This document shows, in pieces, positions 1-6,070 of a DNA stretch of 13,233 bases. The translations under genes and the position numbers were made by a program. The DNA comes from Methanobacteriota archaeon (GTDB taxonomy: Archaea; Thermoplasmatota; Thermoplasmata; JAUWGG01): assembly GCA_030606525.1 (NCBI GenBank), contig JAUWGG010000008.1, positions 1 to 13,233 of the forward strand. Direction: 5' to 3'. Within the stretch, counting starts at the first letter, position 1. Every line of letters begins with the position of its first letter. Below the pieces are notes generated by a model. It was not told the origin of the DNA. It worked only from the letters and a program-made list of their open reading frames with translations, and did not search any database.

Positions 1-188
1 TTGAAGTCCAGCATCATCATCTCGCAGCGATCGCATCGACAACCCACGTCCATATGGATGTGCAAAACTGCCTAGAAGTTTTAATTCTGGAGGGAAAAGC
101 AGGTCAAGTTAAAAAATTAGCTGATGAGATAATCAGTATAAAAGGTGTAAAGCACGGAAAACTCACAATGACCAGTAAAGAATTTTGA
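1..188 (+). CDS. nikR: NikR nickel-responsive regulator, C-terminal part (5'-truncated by window edge)
   Basis: Only the last 61 complete codons are present, read in the frame starting at base 3. They give the ACT-like nickel-binding domain of NikR, a ribbon-helix-helix repressor of nickel uptake. Visible metal ligands are the His of QHHHL, the two His of THVHMD and the Cys of NCLEV. Counted from the first visible residue these are H4, H15, H17 and C23. Their spacing (11 and 8 residues) matches E. coli NikR H76, H87, H89 and C95. The C-terminal KGVKHGKL segment also fits the family. The DNA-binding N-terminus lies outside the window. The gene converges on the carbonic-anhydrase-like gene with only 12 bases between stops. 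Nickel selectivity is a family inference. Confidence 0.9.
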   Translation, partial: EVQHHHLAAIASTTHVHMDVQNCLEVLILEGKAGQVKKLADEIISIKGVKHGKLTMTSKEF

Positions 189-200
189 AAATGAATATTT

Positions 201-731
201 TTAATCACGAATTTTTTTTAAACCACGAGGATATCTCTTTTCTGCAAGCCCTGTATAAATGTTCTTAAATTTAGTCCATTGGGCTTTATATTCCTCGCTC
301 ACATCAGCGATAATTTTAGCAGGGATACCAACTGCGATCTTCTCATCTGGTATGACCTGTTTATTTTTAACAACACAACCTTCTCCCACAACACTCCATT
401 TACCTACCACAGCATAGTCGCTAACTATTGAGCCCATGCCAATTACCGCATAACTGTGAATTGTACAGTTGTGAATTATTGCGCTGTGTCCTACAGTAAC
501 ATTGTCCTCTATGATGCATTTTTCATTAGGTCTTGCATGAACGACGCAGTTATCTTCGATGCTTGTTTCATCACCTATTTCAATACTGCCGTAGTCTCCC
601 CGAATCCTCGCTCCAGGCGCAATAAAGCATTTATCACCTATGATCACATCTCCGATTATATCAGCGCTCTCACTGATCCAAACCCCTTTCCCAATTTTAG
701 GTTTTTTCCCTTCGAACTCGTATATTCCCAT
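201..731 (-). CDS. Gamma-class carbonic anhydrase-like hexapeptide-repeat protein
   Basis: A 176-residue left-handed beta-helix protein with repeated [IV]G-x4 hexapeptides from about residue 12 to 140, then a short C-terminal helix. The three zinc or iron His of gamma-CA are present: H65 in VVHARP, and H82 and H87 in VGHSAIIH. R44 and D46 in RGD match the structural Arg/Asp pair of Cam-type enzymes. The length fits the short CamH/YrdA/PaaY-like branch that lacks the acidic loop of Cam, so catalytic CO2 hydration is plausible but not certain. The ATG is preceded by AGTGA with four bases between. That AGTGA includes the TGA stop of the upstream MIP18 gene, so translation is probably coupled. 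It is the last gene of the cysteine desulfurase operon. Confidence 0.88.
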   Translation of the reverse strand: MGIYEFEGKKPKIGKGVWISESADIIGDVIIGDKCFIAPGARIRGDYGSIEIGDETSIEDNCVVHARPNEKCIIEDNVTVGHSAIIHNCTIHSYAVIGMGSIVSDYAVVGKWSVVGEGCVVKNKQVIPDEKIAVGIPAKIIADVSEEYKAQWTKFKNIYTGLAEKRYPRGLKKIRD

Positions 732-735
732 ATTC

Positions 736-1038
736 TCACTTCTCCTGATGTTGCGCTTTTCTCAGCATTTCATTAAGCTCTTCAGCTCGAATGTAGTCAA
801 TCACTTTTATATCAACCTCCTCAACTCCCTCAACTGATTCTACAGCCTTCTTTATGTTGAAAGCTAATTGTATGCCAAGAGGACAGATGGGTGAGGGTGG
901 ACGAAATTTTAGGATTGCTTTTTTACCTTTTACTTCTAGGTCTTTCACCAATTCCATGGCGATTACGCTCAACCCAGTTTCTGGAGCTATAACCTTTTCC
1001 AGACTTTCTACGATGCTTTCCTTTATATTTTTCTGCAC
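736..1038 (-). CDS. MIP18/DUF59 family Fe-S assembly protein
   Basis: A 100-residue single-domain protein of the MIP18 (DUF59, SufT/PaaD-like) family, whose members help deliver or mature Fe-S clusters. The conserved Cys is C52 in SPICPLG, corresponding to the family T-x-x-x-CP motif. The N-terminal DPE signature is altered here: VIAPETGLS carries Ala at residue 19. I chose the GTG start at 1038 because GGTGA lies exactly four bases upstream, the same spacing seen at neighbouring genes. It lies 68 bases after the cysteine desulfurase and 4 bases before the gamma-CA gene, all on the minus strand, so it is probably the middle gene of an operon. An Fe-S role is supported by family and context, not by a visible cluster motif. 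Confidence 0.85.
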   Translation of the reverse strand: MQKNIKESIVESLEKVIAPETGLSVIAMELVKDLEVKGKKAILKFRPPSPICPLGIQLAFNIKKAVESVEGVEEVDIKVIDYIRAEELNEMLRKAQHQEK

Positions 1039-1106
1039 AATATCACCTTTCTCTATTTTTCAATCATTTGAATGTTCCCTTCCATTCTCTCTGTTTCAAT
1101 GGATTT

Positions 1107-2279
1107 TTACCATATTGGTGATATGTCCCTCAATCTTTTGACAACGTCAGGTAAAACATTTGTCACATATTCCACATCTTCCTTAGTATTACCTCTACCT
1201 AATGTAAGGCGCAAAGAGCTATGCGCTTCTACCATGGTCAACCCAATGGCCAGTAGAACATGCGACGGGGTCAATTTCTTTGAAGAACATGCTGAACCAG
1301 TTGATACCGCTATACCTTTTTCATCTAGAGTGAGTACAAGCGATTCTCCCTCGATACCTGTAAATCTAAAGTGGGCGTTGTTAGGTAATCTATTGGTTGG
1401 GTGTCCATCAAGATAAGATTCCTCAATGTTGTTTAATATATTCTTTATCAATTCATCCCTTAATTCAGTCAAGTGTTCGTTATCTTTAGTTAATCTCTCT
1501 TTAGCAAGCTCACAAGCTTTGCCCAAACCAACTATGCCTGGTATGTTCTCCGTGCTCGACCTTAGACCTTTTTCATGTCCGCCGCCGTGAGCAAAAGCTT
1601 CAAGTTTTACCCCCTTTCTGATATAGAGCGCACCCGCGCCCTTGGGACCATATATCTTATGTGAGGAGATCGAGAGAAGGTCTATGTTCATCTTATCCAC
1701 ATCAATAGGTACTTTTCCTACGGTTTGAACAGCATCTGTATGGAACAGGATATTTCTTTCTCTAGCTAATTTTCCGATTTCTTTGATAGGTTCAATCGTT
1801 CCAATATCGTTGTTCGCATGCATGATCGAAATCAGGAAAGTGTTCTTTCCGATCGCATTTTTCACATCAGTTACACTTACCATTCCGTATCTATCAACTG
1901 GCAGATATTCTACTTTAAATCCCTGTGTTTCGAGATATTTACATGTTTCCAGTACAGCTGGATGTTCAATGGCACTTGTGATGATATGAGGTCCATGAGA
2001 ATCTGCATTATACTTTTTTTTCTTTAGGGTTACACCCTTTATCGCAATGTTGTCCGATTCTGTTCCACCAGCAGTGAATATTATCTCTTCCTCATGTGCG
2101 CCAATTAGATCAGCTATCTTTCGACGCGCTGCTTCCATAGCAGTATTTGCCCTTCGGCCAAAGGAGTGGAGAGAAGAAGCATTTCCAAACTTTTCTGCAA
2201 AATAGGGCAGCATAGCCTCGAGCACCTCTAGGTCAACTGGTGTTGTTGCAGAATGATCCATATATATCTGTTTTATCAT
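1107..2279 (-). CDS. iscS: Cysteine desulfurase (IscS/NifS family)
   Basis: A 390-residue class-V aminotransferase-fold PLP enzyme that removes sulfur from L-cysteine as an enzyme persulfide for Fe-S clusters and thiolation. Visible residues are the PLP Schiff-base lysine K208 in SSHKIYGPKG, H106 in SAIEHPA stacking on PLP, D182 in HTDAVQ, and the persulfide cysteine C331 in STGSACSS. Length and order are normal for NifS/IscS, and a short C331 loop fits this class. GGTGA with a four-base gap precedes the ATG. It heads a minus-strand operon (iscS, MIP18, gamma-CA) and diverges from a Cys-rich HTH regulator, a sulfur carrier and a ThiI-type protein. It is the obvious sulfur source for both gene sets. 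No IscU is encoded in the window. Confidence 0.96.
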   Translation of the reverse strand: MIKQIYMDHSATTPVDLEVLEAMLPYFAEKFGNASSLHSFGRRANTAMEAARRKIADLIGAHEEEIIFTAGGTESDNIAIKGVTLKKKKYNADSHGPHIITSAIEHPAVLETCKYLETQGFKVEYLPVDRYGMVSVTDVKNAIGKNTFLISIMHANNDIGTIEPIKEIGKLARERNILFHTDAVQTVGKVPIDVDKMNIDLLSISSHKIYGPKGAGALYIRKGVKLEAFAHGGGHEKGLRSSTENIPGIVGLGKACELAKERLTKDNEHLTELRDELIKNILNNIEESYLDGHPTNRLPNNAHFRFTGIEGESLVLTLDEKGIAVSTGSACSSKKLTPSHVLLAIGLTMVEAHSSLRLTLGRGNTKEDVEYVTNVLPDVVKRLRDISPIW

Positions 2280-2292
2280 GTTTTCACCTATT

Positions 2293-2305
2293 ATTGATCA
2301 TCAAT
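2293..2305. promoter_or_regulatory. Inverted repeat in the iscS leader (possible operator)
   Basis: A perfect repeat ATTGAT-C-ATCAAT lies 14 to 26 bases upstream of the iscS start. A TATA-like TAAATT on the minus strand near 2330-2335 would place transcription initiation close to 2305, so a protein bound here would block the promoter. Binding is inferred only. Confidence 0.35.
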
Positions 2306-2384
2306 GAACAATCGCCGGGGGTGAGTGCAATTTATCCCTTTTAATCTTTTCTCTTGGCTGAATATTACTGCGCATTCACATAGC

Positions 2385-2410
2385 TTATTTTTAACGAAAG
2401 TTAAAAGTAA
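2385..2410. promoter_or_regulatory. 11-bp inverted repeat beside the regulator promoter (candidate operator)
   Basis: The arms TTATTTTTAAC (2385-2395) and GTTAAAAGTAA (2400-2410) are complementary except for one T/G pair and are separated by GAAA. The repeat ends just before the TATA box of the HTH gene, where archaeal BRE contacts occur. It lies in the spacer shared with iscS, so the neighbouring HTH protein is the natural candidate ligand. Confidence 0.45.
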
Positions 2411-2412
2411 AT

Positions 2413-2430
2413 ACATATAAAGTTATATAG
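2413..2430 (+). promoter_or_regulatory. TATA box for HTH regulator operon
   Basis: The stretch ACATATAAAGTTATATAG holds a TATA element centred near 2417. Initiation about 25 bases downstream would fall near 2440, just before GGTGA at 2444-2448, giving a very short leader to the ATG at 2453. Confidence 0.5.
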
Positions 2431-2452
2431 ACGTTGTGCTAATGGTGAGTGC

Positions 2453-2842
2453 ATGAAAGTGCCATGCGAGATCATAATGTGGTATATCTTACCATCTATA
2501 AGGAAGGAGATCGCTAAAGCTATGATAAAGAATCATGGATTAAATCAAAAGGAAGCAGCTAAGCAATTGGGAATAACCGATGCAGCGATATCTCAATATC
2601 TCTCAGCTAAACGAGGTAAAGTTAAGATCACCGATCCAGATATCTTAAGCGATATCAAAATATCAGCTAAACGAATAATAGAAGGCAATGAGAAAAATCT
2701 GATTGAGGAAACTTGCAGGATTTGTGGACTACTGAGGAAGAGTAAAGTATTCTCAGACATCTGCAAAGCTCATATGGGCGATCTCGCATTCGCGTGCGTC
2801 TTTTGTCCAAATGATTCAAAAGATGGAACAGATTTCTCATGA
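2453..2842 (+). CDS. HTH transcriptional regulator with Cys-rich C-terminal domain
   Basis: A 129-residue protein. Residues about 12-58 form a Cro/CI-like helix-turn-helix (NQKEAAKQLGITDAAISQYL is the recognition region), as in the archaeal COG2522-type predicted regulators. The C-terminal part holds C88-x2-C91, C104 and C115-x2-C118, enough ligands for an Fe-S cluster or zinc site. C5 is an additional N-terminal Cys. GGTGA with a four-base gap fixes the ATG. It is divergent from iscS and first of three plus-strand genes that continue with a sulfur carrier and a ThiI-type enzyme. The context suggests an autoregulated sensor of Fe-S or sulfur status, analogous to but not homologous with IscR. 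The cofactor is unproven. Confidence 0.82.
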   Translation: MKVPCEIIMWYILPSIRKEIAKAMIKNHGLNQKEAAKQLGITDAAISQYLSAKRGKVKITDPDILSDIKISAKRIIEGNEKNLIEETCRICGLLRKSKVFSDICKAHMGDLAFACVFCPNDSKDGTDFS

Positions 2843-2884
2843 TGCCAAAAGAGTATAAGGGATATCATTTGAACTGGTGATCTT

Positions 2885-3091
2885 GTGAAAGAATATATCG
2901 TTGTATATCACGGCAATGAGAAGAGGGAAATAGAAATCACAGGAGATACAACACCTTTCGATATACTCAAACAGTTCGATCAAAACCCAGATGTTATCAT
3001 CGTTGTTAGAAACAACACACCAATACCTTTGGATGAGACGCTCAACAGCGGAGACACCATTAAGTTAATTCAAATAACTTCCAGGGGATAA
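2885..3091 (+). CDS. ThiS/MoaD-like ubiquitin-fold sulfur carrier
   Basis: A 68-residue beta-grasp protein with the ThiS/MoaD layout: N-terminal beta hairpin, helix TPFDILKQF (23-31), VIVVRNNTPIPLDETL, then GDTIKLIQ. These proteins carry sulfur as a C-terminal thiocarboxylate or modify proteins (SAMP-like). The normal tail is Gly-Gly, but this one ends TSRG, a single terminal Gly after Arg. The start is GTG at 2885, supported by GGTGA four bases upstream; there is no better ATG. It lies 42 bases after the HTH gene and 18 bases before the PP-loop protein, so it probably feeds sulfur to that enzyme. No E1-like (ThiF/MoeB) activating enzyme is in the window. Confidence 0.8.
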   Translation: MKEYIVVYHGNEKREIEITGDTTPFDILKQFDQNPDVIIVVRNNTPIPLDETLNSGDTIKLIQITSRG

Positions 3092-3109
3092 TTTGCATAA
3101 GGTGAATAG

Positions 3110-3736
3110 ATGAAAGTTGTGGCTCTTCTCTCAGGTGGGATAGATTCTGCGGTGGCGATCTATCTTATGATGAAGCAGGGAGTTAATACTGTAGCGATCA
3201 ACATGGACAATCGACCGTTCACCGATGAGAAACAAACAAACAAAGCTGTGAAACTCGTGGAGCAGTTATCAAAAATATTCAACAAGAGGATCAAGATGTA
3301 TGTAGTGCCATTTGGAGAGACGATACAACCACAAATCACCAAGAACTGCAATAGCCATCTGCAGTGTGTGCTGTGCAGACGAATGATGTTTCGCATAAGC
3401 GAGAGAATAGCTGAGAAAGAAAATACTGATGCCATATTGACAGGCGAATCGCTCGGGCAAGTAGCATCCCAAACCCTGAGAAATATTAAAGTCGAAGAGC
3501 AGGCTGTTGATTTACCAATAATCAGGCCGTTGATCGGTTTAGATAAGGTAGAGATAATCGATATAGCCAAGAAGATAGGGACATACGATATCTCAATAGC
3601 TCCAGGATTGTGCTGCACCATTGCTCCAAATAAACCAGCTACACATGCAAATCTATCAGATATACAAATTCAAGAAGAAAAGATGAACATCAATTCTATA
3701 GTGAAAGATGCAGTAAAGAATGCGGTGGTAATGTAA
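3110..3736 (+). CDS. ThiI-type PP-loop sulfurtransferase lacking THUMP domain
   Basis: A 208-residue adenylating protein. The PP-loop SGGIDSAV is at residues 8-15. TGESLGQVASQTLRN (111-125) is the signature of the ThiI catalytic domain, which adenylates U8 of tRNA before 4-thiouridine formation. C86-x2-C89 (CVLC) matches the CxxC that archaeal ThiI uses for sulfur transfer, and there are further Cys at 80, 168 and 169. Full ThiI is about 380 residues or more, with N-terminal ferredoxin-like and THUMP domains for tRNA binding. Both are missing here, and no rhodanese domain is present. GGTGA plus four bases precedes the ATG, so the short form is genuine. The substrate could be tRNA presented by another protein, or a different molecule. 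It is co-operonic with the sulfur carrier. Confidence 0.85.
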   Translation: MKVVALLSGGIDSAVAIYLMMKQGVNTVAINMDNRPFTDEKQTNKAVKLVEQLSKIFNKRIKMYVVPFGETIQPQITKNCNSHLQCVLCRRMMFRISERIAEKENTDAILTGESLGQVASQTLRNIKVEEQAVDLPIIRPLIGLDKVEIIDIAKKIGTYDISIAPGLCCTIAPNKPATHANLSDIQIQEEKMNINSIVKDAVKNAVVM

Positions 3737-3761
3737 AAAATCAGGAGAAATATATTCAACT

Positions 3762-3989
3762 TTAAACCATCACTACACTCTTGATCTCAGGTATATTATC
3801 TTTGAGCACTTTCTCAATCAAACCCACTTTTGTCATCTGTGAGAAAGGGCAGCCGACGCAGGCGCCCATCAACCTTACCTTTACCACCCCATCTTTCCCA
3901 TCCACGTCCACAAGTTCGACATCGCCACCATCTGCTCTAAGGATAGGTCGAACATTTCTTTCAAGTACTTCTTCAACTTTTTCTCGCAT
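3762..3989 (-). CDS. NFU-type Fe-S scaffold/carrier (NifU C-terminal domain)
   Basis: A 75-residue stand-alone NifU C-terminal domain. It shows RPILRADGGDVELV (14-27) and GACVGCPFS, with the cluster-binding C44-x2-C47. NFU proteins bind a [4Fe-4S] cluster at a dimer interface and pass it to client proteins. The reading frame stays open further upstream, to an ATG at 4088. I chose the ATG at 3989 because GGTGA lies exactly four bases upstream, the same geometry as the neighbours, and because the upstream translation does not resemble the family. It converges on the ThiI-type gene (25 bases between stops) and adds an Fe-S delivery step to the desulfurase locus. Confidence 0.9.
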   Translation of the reverse strand: MREKVEEVLERNVRPILRADGGDVELVDVDGKDGVVKVRLMGACVGCPFSQMTKVGLIEKVLKDNIPEIKSVVMV

Positions 3990-4040
3990 GTCATCACCCA
4001 TTCTACATCTGTTACTATCTATCCAGATAAAATAGTGTGT

Positions 4041-4050
4041 GGTTATATAG
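4041..4050 (-). promoter_or_regulatory. TATA box for the NFU gene
   Basis: CTATATAACC on the minus strand is centred about 57 bases upstream of the NFU start. Initiation near 4020 would give a leader of about 30 bases carrying the GGTGA ribosome-binding site. Confidence 0.5.
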
Positions 4051-4114
4051 TTTTTGCTGTTATTGATTTGCGAATAATCAAAGCGCATAAGTTAATTTTA
4101 AATCCCATAAGGTT

Positions 4115-5197
4115 ATGGCTTGTTGTATGAAATACATTAGTGGCTTGATCTTCCATGAGCATGATTTCATCGAAGGATATGTAGGATATGAAGACGGCAT
4201 CATCCAAGAGATTGGAAAAGGAAGAAAGGACAGTGAGATCAAAGGAACGATCATTCCCACTTTTGTCAATGCTCACACTCATATCGGCGATTCGATCGTT
4301 AAAAAGGTGCTTGGAGGAAAAATAAAGGGTACGATCGAAGAACTGGTTAAACCTCCTAATGGGCTGAAGCATAGGATCTTAAGGGAAGCGGAAGACGAAG
4401 AAATAGTTGGGACCATGAGCTCTACTATAGACGATATGCTTAGCTCTGGGATATCATGTTTCTGGGACTTTAGAGAATTGGGAATTAGAGGTATTAAGCA
4501 GCTTTATCAAGCGCAAATCGGATCGCCGATCAAATCGCGCATTTTCGGCCGTCCCCAGAAAATGGAATATTGCAAAGATGAAATGGAAGCGCTGTTGAAA
4601 GTGGTGGATGGTATTGGTGTGAGTTGCATCACGGATTGGGATTATTCTGAGCTTGAAAAAGTAGCGAAACATGCAAAAAAAGAGGGAAAACTATTCTCTT
4701 TGCATGCAAGTGAAGCATTCAGAGAGGACATAGACCTAATTTTAGATCTGAATCCCGATTTCCTGATTCACATGACGAAGGCAAACGACGGAGATCTGGA
4801 AATATGCGCTGATAATGACATTCCAATTGTTGTTTGTCCCCGCTCGAATGCTTTTTTTGGTCTGATGCCAGATATTAAAAGAATGCTTAAAAAAGGCTTA
4901 ACCGTAGCATTAGGGACAGATAATGTGATGATCGCCTCTCCTTCTTTGTTCGACGAGATGAGATTCTTATCCGAGAGGAATAAATTATATAGGTTGAGCG
5001 ATGACCAGATTTTTAATCTATGTTTGAACTCAAGGAAACTTTTAAATCCAAAAGATAGTATAGGGTTCAAAGAAGGTTATGAAGCGGAGTTGCTTGTGCT
5101 GGACATATCAACTTCCAACATACCCCATCATATACTGCACGCTAACAGCAGGAATATCAAGCTCATCTGTATGGGTAACTGGGAGGAAACAAAATGA
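4115..5197 (+). CDS. Metal-dependent amidohydrolase (chlorohydrolase/cytosine deaminase-like)
   Basis: A 360-residue TIM-barrel amidohydrolase of the COG0402 type. Visible ligands are H54 and H56 in VNAHTHIGD, H197 and E200 in LHASE, H219 in LIHMTK, and D269 in ALGTDN. CPRSN (241-245) is typical of the deaminase/chlorohydrolase branch. A short N-terminal beta domain (1-45) and a C-terminal segment ending in a second beta strand (EAELLVLD) complete the fold. At 360 residues it is shorter than many deaminases (400-450). The substrate cannot be told; a purine, pyrimidine or adenosine-derived compound is possible. The start is uncertain because no GGTGA is seen: a TATA-like CATAAGTTA about 26 bases upstream suggests a leaderless ATG at 4115, and a second ATG lies at 4127. 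The stop overlaps the next gene by four bases. Confidence 0.83.
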   Translation: MACCMKYISGLIFHEHDFIEGYVGYEDGIIQEIGKGRKDSEIKGTIIPTFVNAHTHIGDSIVKKVLGGKIKGTIEELVKPPNGLKHRILREAEDEEIVGTMSSTIDDMLSSGISCFWDFRELGIRGIKQLYQAQIGSPIKSRIFGRPQKMEYCKDEMEALLKVVDGIGVSCITDWDYSELEKVAKHAKKEGKLFSLHASEAFREDIDLILDLNPDFLIHMTKANDGDLEICADNDIPIVVCPRSNAFFGLMPDIKRMLKKGLTVALGTDNVMIASPSLFDEMRFLSERNKLYRLSDDQIFNLCLNSRKLLNPKDSIGFKEGYEAELLVLDISTSNIPHHILHANSRNIKLICMGNWEETK

Positions 5198-6036
5198 AAG
5201 TAAAAGATGTAATGACGAAGGAGCCGATTGTAGCGGAGATACCATGTAGTAGAAACGATGTGCTTAGATTACTTGTAACCCATGGTAAGACAGGTGTACC
5301 TGTAGTTAGACGAAAGGACAAAGTTTTAGTTGGATTCGTGACCCGACAGGATTTTTTCGCTAATCCAGAAGAAGAACAAGTTGCTTTGGTCATGAGAAAG
5401 GATTATTCGATAGTTCATCCAAGTACAGACGTTAGGAAAGCTGCTGAGATGTTTGTAAAGAATGATATACACCACATGCCAGTGGTAAAAAAGAACAAAC
5501 TGGTAGGTGTTGTAACCCCAGCCGATCTTTTGATCATTGTAGAAGAAGAAAAGATAGACTTGCCAGTTGAACAGATCGTTCGAACCCCTTGCATCCCAAT
5601 TTATGAGAATACACCATTACCGATCGCATCAGCGATGATTGGGATATGTAATGTTTATGCATTTCCTGCATTGAATGACGAAGTCAGATTGTCAGGCATC
5701 ATTACCGATAGGGACCTATTCAATCTATCGCATATAAATGGCAGTGTTGTTGTTTCAGATCTAGGGCTTGGGGAAGATGAGAATCCATGGACATGGGAAG
5801 GTTTGAGAAATATAATGAAGTTGTATTATGAGGTCTCAAAGATCCAGCTGCCAAACTTAATGGTCAAGGATGTTATGGTTAAAAAACCTGTAACCGTCTT
5901 CAGAAAATCAAGTGTAAGCGAGGCTGCCCGCATAATGAGGAAGAACGATTTCGGTCAACTGCCTATTAGGGATTCTGAAGACCGATTGTTGGCGATGATC
6001 TATGAGTTGGATGTGGTATCAACACTTATTGAATGA
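5194..6036 (+). CDS. Four-CBS-domain protein
   Basis: A 280-residue protein made of four CBS motifs, i.e. two Bateman modules: about 1-55, 64-117, 124-178 and 222-278. Repeated signatures are VKDVMTKEPI, DIHHMPVV, GVVTPADLL, GIITDRDLF, VKDVMVKKPV and GQLPIRD. CBS pairs bind adenosyl ligands such as AMP, ATP or SAM and regulate partner proteins. There is no catalytic or membrane domain. Its ATG overlaps the stop of the amidohydrolase gene (ATGA), so the two are translationally coupled and the CBS protein may sense a nucleotide related to that enzyme's substrate. A linker at about 180-220 (ENPWTWEGLRN) separates CBS3 from CBS4. Confidence 0.93.
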   Translation: MKVKDVMTKEPIVAEIPCSRNDVLRLLVTHGKTGVPVVRRKDKVLVGFVTRQDFFANPEEEQVALVMRKDYSIVHPSTDVRKAAEMFVKNDIHHMPVVKKNKLVGVVTPADLLIIVEEEKIDLPVEQIVRTPCIPIYENTPLPIASAMIGICNVYAFPALNDEVRLSGIITDRDLFNLSHINGSVVVSDLGLGEDENPWTWEGLRNIMKLYYEVSKIQLPNLMVKDVMVKKPVTVFRKSSVSEAARIMRKNDFGQLPIRDSEDRLLAMIYELDVVSTLIE

Positions 6037-6070
6037 GGACAGAATGGGCTGCCATTGTGAGGAGTAAGGA

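Noticed and set aside
3160..3621. A 153-codon open frame on the minus strand, antisense to the ThiI-type gene
   Set aside because: It lies wholly within a gene with clear PP-loop and ThiI motifs, has no recognisable domain and no ribosome-binding site.
3990..4088. N-terminal extension of the NFU gene to the ATG at 4088
   Set aside because: The added residues do not resemble the NFU family, run through the TATA box, and ignore the GGTGA-N4-ATG at 3989.
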